Positions 36,163 through 44,486 of a DNA stretch of 64,000 nt are shown one piece after another (position 1 is the stretch's first letter; each line of letters opens with the position of its first letter). The notes under the pieces were generated by a model, which did no database searches, was not told the origin of the DNA, and saw only the letters and a list, made by a program, of their open reading frames with translations. Position numbers and translations under genes: made by a program. The stretch spans positions 1 to 64,000 of the forward strand of contig DATMXP010000013.1 in NCBI GenBank assembly GCA_035561515.1. Direction: 5' to 3'. This stretch comes from Terriglobales bacterium (GTDB lineage Bacteria; Acidobacteriota; Terriglobia; Terriglobales; Acidobacteriaceae).

Positions 36163-36632
36163 TGCTCCGAGCGAAATACATCGTACAAGGCTTGTTGCTG
36201 GCGGTGGTGTGCATGGGGTTGATGGGAGCGAACCCGTCCATCGACGCACGGTTCAACGATCTTGGCCACAAACTGATGTGCAAGTGCGGGTGCAACCAGA
36301 TCCTTCTGGAATGCAATCACGTGGGCTGCTCGTATTCCACGAAGATGCGCGACGAGTTGATGGCCGCCCTGCAAAAGGGCGATAGCGACAGCCTGGTGCT
36401 GCAATCCTTTGTGCAGCAGTACGGGTCCACGGTGCTGGCGGCCCCGACGACACAGGGCTTCAACGTGGTGGCGTGGATCATGCCTTTCTTTGCGCTGGTT
36501 GCAGGATTGACGCTGGTAACGGTGATCGTGAGGAAGTGGAAGTTCCGGACGGCACCGGTGGGAGTGCAGAATCTACCGCAGGAAACACTGGACGAGTTCC
36601 GGCGCAAGGCACGCGAGGAGACGGAAGTATGA
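36162..36632 (+). CDS. ccmH: Cytochrome c biogenesis protein CcmH (CcmH/CycL/Ccl2)
   Basis: A 156-residue protein: signal/TM segment at 8-24, a CcmH thiol-redox domain, and a C-terminal TM helix (VVAWIMPFFALVAGLTLVTVIV). The usual LRCxxCQNQ motif appears altered: LMCKCGCNQILLECNH has Cys40, Cys42 and Cys44, then Cys51 and Cys56. This CxCxC spelling recurs in other acidobacterial CcmH proteins (recalled). It reduces apocytochrome c thiols before haem ligation. Start overlaps the ccmF stop by one base, and the stop overlaps the next ATG (ATGA). Confidence 0.85.
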   Translation: MLRAKYIVQGLLLAVVCMGLMGANPSIDARFNDLGHKLMCKCGCNQILLECNHVGCSYSTKMRDELMAALQKGDSDSLVLQSFVQQYGSTVLAAPTTQGFNVVAWIMPFFALVAGLTLVTVIVRKWKFRTAPVGVQNLPQETLDEFRRKAREETEV

Positions 36633-36901
36633 TCGGAGTAGCTGGGCTGTTACTGACTGCCGGACTTCTGTTGTTCGTGTTTTCTCCGGCGCGGGTGTTT
36701 GTGGGTGAAGAGAAGACACGAGTTTCCTACCTGCGTGAACGCAAAGACGCCGTCTACGAGAACCTGCGCGACCTGAATTTCGAGTACAAGGCAGGCAAGT
36801 TGTCGGACGCCGATTATGAAAGCCTCCGCAATTCGCTGGAGAGCGAAGCGGCTGCGATTCTTGCGGAAATCGAACAGTTGGAAGCGGTGGAGAGCCGATG
36901 A
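36629..36901 (+). CDS. CcmI-like small coiled-coil membrane protein
   Basis: A 90-residue protein, N-terminal TM helix (IGVAGLLLTAGLLLFVFSP), then a charged coiled coil (RKDAVYENLRDLNFEYKAGKLSDADYESL...). The N-terminal module of CcmI has the same layout: one helix and a segment containing LRDLxFEYxxGKLS. The TPR-bearing C-terminal part of full CcmI is absent. It starts at ATGA with ccmH and ends at ATGA with the next gene, so translation is coupled through the operon. A role in holding apocytochromes with CcmF/CcmH is inferred. Confidence 0.7.
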   Translation: MIGVAGLLLTAGLLLFVFSPARVFVGEEKTRVSYLRERKDAVYENLRDLNFEYKAGKLSDADYESLRNSLESEAAAILAEIEQLEAVESR

Positions 36902-38169
36902 TTCGACGTAGTGCAGTTTTGGTGTTGCTGGGATTGTTGGCGATCTCTGCCACGGCAGCGACGTTGACGGGCACGGTGACGAACGCGACGACGGGGAAGC
37001 CCTCGGCGGGAGATGATGTCGCTCTGCTCGGGATGTCGCAGGGCATGAACGTGTTGGCGCAGACGAAGTCGGATGCGAACGGAAAGTTCTCATTCAACAT
37101 CGATGACCAGAGCACACCGCACCTGGTAAGAGTGACGCATGGTGGCGCGAGCTATTTTCCGCAGGGCGGGCCGGTGCGTCCGGGGGCGACCACGGTTGAG
37201 GTGAACGTCTACGATTCGGCAAAGAAATTGGACGGAGTTGCGACCAATGTGAACGTCATGCGCCTGCAGGCAGAGAAGGACACTTTGCAGGTGCTGGAGT
37301 TGATCGCGGTAAAGAACGACTCCAAGCCTCCGCGGACGCTGGCGGGAGAGAGGACGTTTGAGTTCTACCTGCCAGCAGGCGCACATGTGGACCAGGCAAT
37401 CGTGCAAGGTCCCGGCGGGATGCCGGTGAATACGACGGCAACCCCGGATGGCAACTCGGGGAAACACTACTTTACGTATGCGCTGAAACCGGGCGAGACA
37501 AGGTTCGAGATTGCGTATCACCTGCCGTACGCGGGCGAGGCGACATTCGCGCCGAAGATTACGGACAACATCCAGCATTTTGTGGTGATGATGCCGAAGT
37601 CGATGAACTTCGAGGCGAAGAATGCGTCACGATTCTCCCCGATGAATGAGGACCCAAGTGCGACCGTGCAAGTGGCGACGGGAGTGACTCCAGGAACGGA
37701 CTTGGCATTCCGGGTGTCCGGCACCGGTGTATTACAGGACGAACAGCGAGGCGGCGCCGAACAGGCGCAGGGCGGTGGAGCGATGGGTGGAGATTCGCGT
37801 CCGGGCGGAGGATTAGGACCGCCGACAGACGCTCCGGATCCGCTGCACAGTATCCGGTGGTACATCCTGGGCGGCCTGGCGATTGTGCTGGTGTCGGGCG
37901 GCGTTTTCGTAGTCAGCCGAGCCAATCAGCATGGCGGAGGGGCGCAATCGGCTCCGGTGCAGGCTGCTGCGGCACCGGCGGTTGTGCCAACTGCCACGCC
38001 CGCGGTGAAGGATCGGTCGACCTTGCTGCTGGAAGCACTGAAGGACGAGTTGTTCCAACTTGAAGTAGAGAGGCAACAAGGGAAGATTTCTCAGGAGGAG
38101 TACGAGAAATCGAGGGCTGCACTGGATCAGACGCTGAGCAGGGCACTGGCGAGGAAATCTGGATCTTAA
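36898..38169 (+). CDS. Carboxypeptidase-regulatory-like domain membrane protein in ccm operon
   Basis: A 423-residue protein with a signal peptide, an Ig-like beta domain beginning LTGTVTNATTGKPSAGDDVAL (about 22-110), a second beta-rich region (about 120-290), a TM helix (YILGGLAIVLVSGGVFVVS, about 321-339), and a C-terminal coiled coil with LLLEALKDELFQLEVERQQG like the SHOCT-type helical tail. The tail echoes the coiled coil in the 90-aa protein upstream. Function unknown; the position suggests an apocytochrome-binding accessory of the haem lyase complex (inference). Last gene of the operon; about 128 bp to the next. Confidence 0.72.
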   Translation: MIRRSAVLVLLGLLAISATAATLTGTVTNATTGKPSAGDDVALLGMSQGMNVLAQTKSDANGKFSFNIDDQSTPHLVRVTHGGASYFPQGGPVRPGATTVEVNVYDSAKKLDGVATNVNVMRLQAEKDTLQVLELIAVKNDSKPPRTLAGERTFEFYLPAGAHVDQAIVQGPGGMPVNTTATPDGNSGKHYFTYALKPGETRFEIAYHLPYAGEATFAPKITDNIQHFVVMMPKSMNFEAKNASRFSPMNEDPSATVQVATGVTPGTDLAFRVSGTGVLQDEQRGGAEQAQGGGAMGGDSRPGGGLGPPTDAPDPLHSIRWYILGGLAIVLVSGGVFVVSRANQHGGGAQSAPVQAAAAPAVVPTATPAVKDRSTLLLEALKDELFQLEVERQQGKISQEEYEKSRAALDQTLSRALARKSGS

Positions 38170-38296
38170 GGAAGTAAGTTGTTGCGGGGCAGCGTGATGG
38201 CGCTGCCCTTTTCTTTTTGTCTAGGAATTGCCGCTGGATTTCGACCCAACTTGGGTGATGGCCATGGCATCTTCCACGAAGGAGGATTTTGTCGAT

Positions 38297-38737
38297 ATGC
38301 CCATCATGCAAAAGGGAGTGGCTGCGCTTTCGGATCGGATGCCAAAGGTGCTGTCGCCGAAACAGCACGCGATTGCGGACTACATCACATTGGGTGGACT
38401 GGTGCTGATGACGGCGATGTTCTGGCGGCGGAATAAACGGGCGGCGATTGCGTCTCTGGTATGTGCGGGAGTCGAGGCAACGAATACGATGCTGACCGAT
38501 TTTCCGGGAGGAGTGACGGATTCGATCAGTTTTCGCACGCACGGAAAGATCGATATGGGCCTGGCGGCGACGTGCAGCGCGTTGCCGAATTTCATGGGGT
38601 TCAGTGACGAACCGGAGGCGAAATGGTTCCGGATGATGGGGCTGAATATCACCACGGTTGGTGCATTGACCGATTTTGATGCATCGCCGTACCGGCGCCG
38701 TTACCAGGGGCGAACGGAGATGCGCCGGACAGCGTGA
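38297..38737 (+). CDS. Hypothetical protein, SPK(Q/T)HA-type
   Basis: A 146-residue protein with SPKQHAIADYITLGGLVLMTAMFW at its start, cut off here by position: the hydrophobic segment covers about residues 20-43. A second hydrophobic run lies near 50-62 (AAIASLVCAGVEATNTML). The motif SPKxHAxxDY occurs in small acidobacterial membrane proteins I cannot name. Start uncertain: GGAGG lies 11 bp before ATG 38297, while ATG 38264 and others lie in frame upstream. Function not recognised. Confidence 0.55.
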   Translation: MPIMQKGVAALSDRMPKVLSPKQHAIADYITLGGLVLMTAMFWRRNKRAAIASLVCAGVEATNTMLTDFPGGVTDSISFRTHGKIDMGLAATCSALPNFMGFSDEPEAKWFRMMGLNITTVGALTDFDASPYRRRYQGRTEMRRTA

Positions 38738-38758
38738 TTTTGACTTCAGAGACAAGGG

Positions 38759-38795
38759 GCAGCCATCGTACTCAAGCGCGATGGCTGCACTATTT
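38759..38795 (+). terminator. Terminator-like hairpin
   Basis: 10-bp perfect stem GCAGCCATCG/CGATGGCTGC (38759-38768, 38779-38788) followed by ACTATTTTG. The 316-bp gap from 38738 to 39053 holds this hairpin and one at 38984, and no gene I can support. Confidence 0.6.
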
Positions 38796-38983
38796 TGGTG
38801 CAGTAGAAATGAGGCTTTGGGGAAGAGTTTTGCGCCAAATGTGAAAGTACTTTCCCTCGTTTGTGCATTACTTTGCGGTTACCTTTGAATCCCCACAAAT
38901 AGTTACGTGTGTGCTATTTACAACCTCGCACATCCGCCATAAAATCCGGACGTTGTAAGGCAGTTCTGGGGGAGGGCTGCCGT

Positions 38984-39015
38984 AGCGTCCTGATGCTGAA
39001 TAAGCTCAGGGCGCT
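38984..39015. other. Hairpin upstream of the phosphoesterase gene
   Basis: AGCGTCCTGA (38984-38993) pairs with TCAGGGCGCT (39006-39015), one G·U, 12-base loop; TCTTCATTTG follows. It could be a terminator or a 5'-UTR stem of the gene starting at 39054. Confidence 0.4.
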
Positions 39016-39053
39016 TCTTCATTTGCGGGGAAGATCATCTACAGCCCTTTGCC

Positions 39054-39509
39054 ATGAAAATCGGCGTGATTTCTGACACTCACGGATTGCTCCGCGATGA
39101 AGCGGTTGAGGCGCTCCGCGGAGCGGATGCGATCCTGCACGCTGGCGACGTGGGTTCGGTGGAAGTGCTGGATGCGCTGAAAAAAATTGCACCGGTGCAT
39201 GCGATCCGCGGGAACGTGGATGTAAAGCCCTGGGCCAAGAAGCTGCCGTTGACCTTGACGGTCGAACTGGGCGGAGTGAAGTTCTTCCTGATTCATAATC
39301 GCGGCGAGTTGAAACGAGTTCCAGAGGGAGCGGGCGCGGTGATATTCGGACATTCGCACAAGCCGCTGATCGAGAGCACCGATGGTGTTATCTACTTCAA
39401 TCCGGGAAGCGCAGGGCCCCGACGATTTCGGCTGCCGATCTGCGTTGGGCGGATGCGGATTGAGGAAGGTCGGCTCATGCCGGAGATCATCATTTTGGAC
39501 GAAAAGTGA
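39054..39509 (+). CDS. YfcE-type metallophosphoesterase
   Basis: A 151-residue calcineurin-like phosphoesterase, single domain. Metal-site motifs in order: MKIGVISDTHG (Asp8, His10), AILHAGDVGS (Asp), VRGN-like AIRGNVD, IFGHSHKP (GHSH) and FNPGSAGPRR. The small size is that of the YfcE/MJ0936 family, which act on phosphodiesters such as bis-pNPP in vitro. Start agrees with the domain. It lies 82 bp upstream of the his leader; whether it feeds transcription into the his operon is not clear. Confidence 0.88.
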   Translation: MKIGVISDTHGLLRDEAVEALRGADAILHAGDVGSVEVLDALKKIAPVHAIRGNVDVKPWAKKLPLTLTVELGGVKFFLIHNRGELKRVPEGAGAVIFGHSHKPLIESTDGVIYFNPGSAGPRRFRLPICVGRMRIEEGRLMPEIIILDEK

Positions 39510-39550
39510 GTAAGGCCAGAGCTCCCATGCCATATGAGTGGAGAATGCCT

Positions 39551-39580
39551 TTGACGTGAGAGGGCTTATCACCGTATCCT
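39551..39580 (+). promoter_or_regulatory. Candidate promoter of the his operon
   Basis: TTGACG (39551-39556) and TATCCT (39575-39580) with an 18-base spacer. Predicted start near 39587, so only about five bases before the leader ATG, implying a leaderless or near-leaderless leader peptide. Tentative. Confidence 0.45.
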
Positions 39581-39591
39581 GTGACTTCGAT

Positions 39592-39663
39592 ATGAACTCG
39601 CTGACCCATCGCCATCATCATCATCATCACGTGGCGAACGTGTCGGCGGGGCTCTGCGAATAA
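39592..39663 (+). CDS. hisL: Histidine operon leader peptide
   Basis: A 23-codon ORF, too short for routine gene finding: Met-Asn-Ser-Leu-Thr, then HRHHHHHH (codons 6-13; seven His codons in eight positions: six CAT and one CAC), then VANVSAGLCE and TAA. It lies 79 bp before hisI. Poly-His leaders of this sort are read by a ribosome that stalls when charged tRNA-His is low. No strong ribosome site is visible upstream, consistent with a start close to the 5' end of the mRNA. The peptide itself is probably not functional. Confidence 0.88.
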   Translation: MNSLTHRHHHHHHVANVSAGLCE

Positions 39664-39730
39664 AGTAAGACCAGAGACCAAGGATTTCAGACCCGCTGAC
39701 GCGACAGGCGTTAGCGGGTTTTGTGTTTTC
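39597..39730 (+). promoter_or_regulatory. Histidine operon transcription attenuator
   Basis: Four segments can pair in mutually exclusive ways. Segment 1, CTCGCTGAC (39597-39605, inside the leader before the His codons); segment 2, GTGTCGGCGGG (39640-39650, just after the His codons); segment 3, CCCGCTGACGC (39692-39702); segment 4, GCGTTAGCGGG (39708-39718), followed by TTTTGTGTTTT. 3:4 (12 bp with the flanking A-T, one G·U) is the terminator. 2:3 (11 bp, two G·U) is the antiterminator. 1:2 (9 bp) would protect against antitermination without translation. A ribosome stalled on the His codons frees segment 2; one finishing at TAA masks it. Confidence 0.85.
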
Positions 39731-39741
39731 AGGGGACAACG

Positions 39742-40089
39742 ATGACGGAAATCGATTTCGAAAAGATGGATGGACTGACACCTGCGATTGTGCAGGACAA
39801 GGACACGGGCGAAGTGTTGATGCTCGGGTTCATGAACCGCGAATCGTTCGAGAAGACATTTGCGACCGGTTACGTGACTTTCTACAGCCGTACGCGACAG
39901 AAGCTATGGACCAAGGGAGAAACGAGCGGCAACCGCTTGAAGGTGGTGTCGGCGCAAACGGATTGCGACAACGACACATTGCTGTTCCAGGTGGAAGTGG
40001 AAGGCGATGGGCTGGTGTGCCACGAAGGAACGCGGTCCTGCTTTACGCGCATGGTGCCGATGGTGAGCGCGTCGGAGAAAGTGCAATGA
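39742..40089 (+). CDS. hisI: Phosphoribosyl-AMP cyclohydrolase
   Basis: Third step of histidine synthesis: opens the adenine ring of phosphoribosyl-AMP. 115 residues, HisI domain only, without the HisE pyrophosphohydrolase part. Motifs: [34 protein letters not shown], and the metal-binding DCDNDT together with CHEGTRSCF. The ATG at 39742 follows the attenuator terminator directly and is preceded by GGGGACAAC. Stop overlaps the hisG start (ATGA). hisE is not seen in the window, so it is presumably elsewhere. Confidence 0.94.
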   Translation: MTEIDFEKMDGLTPAIVQDKDTGEVLMLGFMNRESFEKTFATGYVTFYSRTRQKLWTKGETSGNRLKVVSAQTDCDNDTLLFQVEVEGDGLVCHEGTRSCFTRMVPMVSASEKVQ

Positions 40090-40988
40090 CGCCGACGAAA
40101 CCTGTTTCCAACAAGATTCGGCTGGGAGTTCCGAAAGGAAGCCTGCAGGACGCAACGGTGGCGTTATTCAGTCAGGCGGGATGGAAGATATACGTTAGCG
40201 GGCGTTCGTATTTTCCGGCGATTGACGATCCGGAGATCGAGTGCATGCTGATCCGCGCACAGGAGATGGCGCGGTACGTGGAGCAGGGCGTGCTGGACGT
40301 CGGACTGACGGGAATCGATTGGGTCCGCGAGAATGGCCTGGAGGTGGAGGCCATCGCAGACCTGGTGTACGCGAAACAGAGTCGCGGCAAGGTGCGCTGG
40401 GTGCTGGCGGTGCCGGAGGATTCGAGGTTCCAAAAGGCGGAAGACCTGGAAGGTTGCGTGATCGCGACCGAGCTGGTGAACGTGACGAAGCAGTACTTCG
40501 CGAACAAGGGTGTGAATGTTCGTGTCGAGTTCTCGTGGGGTGCGACGGAGGTGAAGCCGCCGGTGCTGGCAGATGCGATCGTCGAGGTGACGGAGACCGG
40601 GTCGTCGCTGAGGGCGAACCGATTGCGAATCATCGATACGGTGATGGAGTCGTACACGCAGGTGATCGCAAACAAGGCGGCGATGCAAAACGAGTGGAAG
40701 AGAGAGAAGATCTCGAACCTGGCGTTGATGTTGACGGGGGCGATCGCGGCGCAGGGTCGCGTGGGATTGATGCTGAACGTCAAGAAAGAAGACCTGGAGC
40801 AGGTGCTGAAGGTGCTGCCGGCATTGAAGCGCCCGACCATCTCGGAACTGGCGGCGAACAACGGCGAGCTGTGGGTGGCCGTCAACACGATCATCGAGGA
40901 GACGACGGCGAGGGACATTATTCCGAAGTTGAAGGCAGCGAAGGCACAGGGCATTGTGGAGTATCCGCTGAACAAGATCGTGGTGTGA
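40086..40988 (+). CDS. hisG: ATP phosphoribosyltransferase, long form
   Basis: First and feedback-controlled step of histidine synthesis: condenses ATP and PRPP. 300 residues with the C-terminal regulatory domain (about 215-300), so it is the long, HisZ-independent type. N-terminal [18 protein letters not shown], then [30 protein letters not shown] and the PRPP loop [12 protein letters not shown]. The start shares ATGA with the hisI stop; longer open frame upstream is an out-of-frame reading of hisI. The next gene begins 1 base after the stop. Confidence 0.94.
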   Translation: MTPTKPVSNKIRLGVPKGSLQDATVALFSQAGWKIYVSGRSYFPAIDDPEIECMLIRAQEMARYVEQGVLDVGLTGIDWVRENGLEVEAIADLVYAKQSRGKVRWVLAVPEDSRFQKAEDLEGCVIATELVNVTKQYFANKGVNVRVEFSWGATEVKPPVLADAIVEVTETGSSLRANRLRIIDTVMESYTQVIANKAAMQNEWKREKISNLALMLTGAIAAQGRVGLMLNVKKEDLEQVLKVLPALKRPTISELAANNGELWVAVNTIIEETTARDIIPKLKAAKAQGIVEYPLNKIVV

Positions 40989-40989
40989 G

Positions 40990-42240
40990 ATGGCGATGAA
41001 GATAGTTTCCGGGAAGAAGATCGCAGCAGAGCTGGAGAAGCAGGTGAACCGGCGCATCCTGTTTTCGGCAGAGACGGAGAGGCTGGTCTCGAAAATCGTG
41101 GCAGACGTTCGCAAGAACGGTGAACGGGCGCTGCGGAGATATGCGGAGAAGTTTGACGGCCTTGAGCGGAAGCAGGCGATTGCAGTGTCGCCGGAGGAGA
41201 TGACGTCGGCTTTGGAGTCGGTGACGCCGGAGTTTCGGACTGCACTGGAGAAGGCGGCGAAGAACATCCGGCAGTTTGCGCAGTGGCAGAAGCCGGTGGA
41301 GTTCATGCGGGAAATGCAACCGGGAGTGATGGTGGGACAGGTGGTGCGTCCGCTGGAGTCGGTGGGGTGCTATGTGCCAGGCGGGAGATATCCGCTGCCA
41401 TCAACGCTGCTGATGACGGTGCTTCCGGCGCAGGTGGCGGGGGTAAAGGACATAGCGGTGGCGTCGCCGCGTCCGGCAAAGGAGACGCTTGCGGCAGCGG
41501 CGCTGGTTGGAGTTGAGACGTTCTACCGAATTGGCGGCGCACAGGCGGTGGCAGCACTGGCATATGGGACGGAGTCGGTGAAGTCGGTGAACAAGATTGT
41601 TGGTCCGGGGAACAAGTTTGTGACGACGGCGAAGAAGTTGGTGGCATTCGATTGCGGGATCGATTTTCTGGCGGGGCCGACGGAGGCGCTGGTGGTGAGT
41701 GATGATGGCGATCCGAAGTTCATCGCGGCTGACTTGCTGGCGCAGGCGGAACATGATCCGGATGCGTCGGTTGTGCTGGTGACGACATCGCGAAAGCTGG
41801 CGGAGAGAGTAGGCGCAGAGTTGAAGGCGGGGGCGAAGGATAATCCGGTGGCCAAGGAGTCGCTGAAGAATGCGGTGATGTTTGTGACGGGGTCGCGGGA
41901 GCAGTCGGTGGAGGTAGCGAATGCGATCGCGTCGGAGCACATTACGATTCCGCGAGACTACCTGGGTGAGATTACGTCGGCGGGGTCGATCTTTGTCGGC
42001 GAGTATTCGGCGCAGTCGTTGGGGGACTATGTGTCGGGGCCCAATCACACGCTGCCGACAGGAGGAGTAGCGAGGTTCCGAGGCGGGCTGAGCGTGATGG
42101 ATTTCCTGAAGGTGATTACGGTACAAGAAGTTTCGCGAGAAGGGTTGCGGAGTATCGGGCCAACTGTGGAGAACCTCGCCGAGGCGGAGGGATTGAAGGC
42201 GCACGCGGAGTCAGTGCGAGTGAGGTACGGCAATGCTTGA
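40990..42240 (+). CDS. hisD: Histidinol dehydrogenase
   Basis: Last two steps of histidine synthesis, oxidising histidinol to histidine with two NAD+. 416 residues. Motifs: PLESVGCYVPGGRYPLPST, RIGGAQAVAALAYGTESV, FLAGPTEALVVSD, the zinc and substrate region AQAEHDPDA and SGPNHTLPTGG. ATG at 40990 or 40996 (MKIVSGKK); the first is kept. Its 3' end overlaps hisC by 8 bases, and its coding sequence is typical of the surrounding genes. Confidence 0.95.
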   Translation: MAMKIVSGKKIAAELEKQVNRRILFSAETERLVSKIVADVRKNGERALRRYAEKFDGLERKQAIAVSPEEMTSALESVTPEFRTALEKAAKNIRQFAQWQKPVEFMREMQPGVMVGQVVRPLESVGCYVPGGRYPLPSTLLMTVLPAQVAGVKDIAVASPRPAKETLAAAALVGVETFYRIGGAQAVAALAYGTESVKSVNKIVGPGNKFVTTAKKLVAFDCGIDFLAGPTEALVVSDDGDPKFIAADLLAQAEHDPDASVVLVTTSRKLAERVGAELKAGAKDNPVAKESLKNAVMFVTGSREQSVEVANAIASEHITIPRDYLGEITSAGSIFVGEYSAQSLGDYVSGPNHTLPTGGVARFRGGLSVMDFLKVITVQEVSREGLRSIGPTVENLAEAEGLKAHAESVRVRYGNA

Positions 42241-43309
42241 GGCACGCAAACCGGTGCAGACGATGAAGGCGTATAGGTCGCCTTCGGCGGGACTGACGGG
42301 CCTGAACATGAATATGAACGAAAACACAGCGGGGTGTTCGCCGCGAGTGTTTCGGAAGCTGTCGTCGATGACGGCGCTGGAGGTGTCGAGGTATCCGCAT
42401 CGAGAGCACTGTGAGGCGATAACGGCGCGATTCCTGGGTGTGAGCGCGGATCAGGTGGTGCTCACGAATGGGGTAGATGAAGGAATCCATCTGATTTGCG
42501 AGGCATACCTGCGCGAAGAGGATGAAGCCATCCTGGTGGTGCCGACGTTCGGCATGTACGCGATCTACATCCAGGCGACGGGAGCGAAGATCGTTACCGT
42601 GACGATGCGAGAGAACTTCGAGTTTCCGATCGAGGAGATCATTGCGGCCGTGACGCCGAAGACGCGGATGATCGCGCTGGCGAATCCGAACAATCCAAGT
42701 GGGACGGCGGCAGAGCCGAACGAATTGTTGCGGATTGTGGAGAGTGCGCCAAACGCAGCGGTGCTGATCGACGAGGCATATTTCGAGTTCTACGGACAGA
42801 GTGTGCTGGGCGCACTTCCGAAGTACGACAACCTGTTTGTGGCGCGAACGTTTTCAAAGGCATACGGATTGGCCGGACTACGACTGGGAGTGCTGGTCGG
42901 AAGCAGTAACCAGATGGAGATGGTGCGGAGGGTGAGTTCACCGTACAACGTGAATGCGTCGGCACTGGCTTGCCTACCTGTCGCGCTCTCAGATCAACAG
43001 TATGTGGCGGATTATCTGCGGCAAGTGTTCGATGGACGGCTGAAGTTGCAGGCGTTGTTTGGAGAAATGGGCTTCCAGTATTGGCCGAGTCACGCAAATT
43101 TTGTGCTGGCAAGGATTGGGCCGGAGTACCGGAAGTTCATCGAAGCCATGCAGCATAGAGGAATCCTGGTGAGGGACCGGAATTCCGATCCGGGATGTGA
43201 GGGGTGCGTGCGCATTACGCTGGGGAACTCGGAGCAGAACGAGATGATGTTCAAGGCGGTGAGGGAGTCGGTCGCGGAGATCGGAGCCGGAAGGCAGGTG
43301 GCACGATGA
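42233..43309 (+). CDS. hisC: Histidinol-phosphate aminotransferase
   Basis: PLP-dependent class I/II aminotransferase that converts imidazole-acetol phosphate and glutamate to histidinol phosphate. 358 residues. Motifs: [16 protein letters not shown], the cofactor-binding [23 protein letters not shown] and the Schiff-base Lys in [16 protein letters not shown] (about residue 211), with C-terminal CVRITLGN. Starts inside the hisD end and ends with ATGA into hisB, which fits the continuous operon. Confidence 0.93.
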   Translation: MLEARKPVQTMKAYRSPSAGLTGLNMNMNENTAGCSPRVFRKLSSMTALEVSRYPHREHCEAITARFLGVSADQVVLTNGVDEGIHLICEAYLREEDEAILVVPTFGMYAIYIQATGAKIVTVTMRENFEFPIEEIIAAVTPKTRMIALANPNNPSGTAAEPNELLRIVESAPNAAVLIDEAYFEFYGQSVLGALPKYDNLFVARTFSKAYGLAGLRLGVLVGSSNQMEMVRRVSSPYNVNASALACLPVALSDQQYVADYLRQVFDGRLKLQALFGEMGFQYWPSHANFVLARIGPEYRKFIEAMQHRGILVRDRNSDPGCEGCVRITLGNSEQNEMMFKAVRESVAEIGAGRQVAR

Positions 43310-43893
43310 GGAAAGCGAAGATCAAGCGGCATACGAACGAAACGCAGATTGAATTGGCGCTGACTCTGGATGGACGCGGGACGTACAAGGTCTCTACTGG
43401 GATTCGGTTCCTGGATCATATGCTGGAGCTGTTTGCCCGGCACGGTGGATTCGATCTGCAACTGGCTTGTAAGGGCGACCTGGATGTGGATCAGCATCAC
43501 ACGGTTGAGGACGTGGGGATCGCATTGGGTGAGGCATTCGAGAAAGCACTTGGAGATAAGAAGGGAATCAACCGCGCCGGATATTTCCTGATGCCGATGG
43601 ATGAAACGCTGGGGATTGCGGCAGTAGATTTCGGCGGCAGGACTTCGGCGGTGATCGAAACAAAAGTGAAGACCAGGCTCGTCGGGGATCTTCAGTCAGA
43701 GTTGGTGTTCGATTTCTTCGAAGGATTTGCGAGGGGGGCGCGGGCGAATGTGCATTTGAAGACGATGTATGGGCGTTCTAACCATCACAAGATCGAGTCG
43801 TTGTTCAAAGCGTTCGCGCGGGCTTTACGAGTGGCGTGCGCGAAAGACAAGCGGTTGGCGGAAATGCTGCCGAGTACGAAGGGGTTGTTGTGA
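43306..43893 (+). CDS. hisB: Imidazoleglycerol-phosphate dehydratase
   Basis: Dehydrates imidazoleglycerol phosphate to imidazole-acetol phosphate. 195 residues, so monofunctional without the histidinol-phosphatase domain; that phosphatase must be encoded elsewhere. Two symmetrical metal motifs: [17 protein letters not shown] with [16 protein letters not shown], and [21 protein letters not shown] 43306 overlaps the hisC stop; the stop overlaps the hisH GTG start (GTGA). Confidence 0.94.
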   Translation: MRKAKIKRHTNETQIELALTLDGRGTYKVSTGIRFLDHMLELFARHGGFDLQLACKGDLDVDQHHTVEDVGIALGEAFEKALGDKKGINRAGYFLMPMDETLGIAAVDFGGRTSAVIETKVKTRLVGDLQSELVFDFFEGFARGARANVHLKTMYGRSNHHKIESLFKAFARALRVACAKDKRLAEMLPSTKGLL

Positions 43894-44486
43894 TCACGCT
43901 GGTGGATTATCGAGCGGGGAACCTGGCATCGGTGCGGAAAGCGTTTGAGCATCTTGGATGCGAGGTGCAGATCACGGAAGATCCGGAGGCAGTGCGCCGG
44001 GCGAAACATCTGGTGGTCCCGGGAGTGGGGCACTTTGCAGCAACGGAGCAGTTGACGCATGCAGGGTTGAGGGATGCGATTAAGGAAGCCATCGGGCAGG
44101 GTGCAAATTTCCTGGGAATCTGCGTGGGCATGCAGTGGATGTTCGAGGGGAGCGCGGAGTCGCCGGAGGTCCGAGGCTTGGGTGTTCTGCGGGGGATGAT
44201 CGAAAAGTTTCCGGCGGGAGCGAAGGTTCCACACGTGGGGTGGAACCAGGTGGAGTGTCGGGGTGAGTCGAGGATTCTGAACGGAGTGGAGTCGCCATCG
44301 TTTGTGTACTACACGCATTCCTACCGTGCGCCGCTGGTGCCGGAAACGGTGGGGGTAAGCGAGTACGGCACGGAGTTCAGCGGAGTAGTTGAGAAGGGAA
44401 ATCTGTTTGGAATCCAATTTCATCCGGAGAAGTCGGGCGCGGCGGGATTGAAGATGCTGGAAAACTTCGCGAGGCTGGCGTGCTGA
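43890..44486 (+). CDS. hisH: Imidazole glycerol phosphate synthase, glutaminase subunit
   Basis: Class I glutamine amidotransferase that supplies ammonia to HisF. 198 residues from a GTG start at 43890 (GTGA with the hisB stop). Catalytic triad: Cys in [11 protein letters not shown], with His and Glu in IQFHPEKS. Also [15 protein letters not shown] at the N-terminus and VPGVGHFAA. The longer in-frame reading upstream overlaps hisB and lacks a ribosome site. Confidence 0.94.
   Translation: MITLVDYRAGNLASVRKAFEHLGCEVQITEDPEAVRRAKHLVVPGVGHFAATEQLTHAGLRDAIKEAIGQGANFLGICVGMQWMFEGSAESPEVRGLGVLRGMIEKFPAGAKVPHVGWNQVECRGESRILNGVESPSFVYYTHSYRAPLVPETVGVSEYGTEFSGVVEKGNLFGIQFHPEKSGAAGLKMLENFARLAC

Noticed and set aside
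39607-39630. CAT-CGC-CAT-CAT-CAT-CAT-CAT-CAC looks like a vector-derived His-tag
   Set aside because: It is followed by matching attenuator segments, a terminator and hisI in a native his operon, so it is a leader peptide and not contamination.
39490-39681. Minus-strand ORF rich in Met opposite the leader
   Set aside because: Its Met run is only the antisense of the CAT codons.
39723-40085. Upstream extension of the hisG frame
   Set aside because: It is the out-of-frame reading of hisI; real start is the ATGA at 40086.
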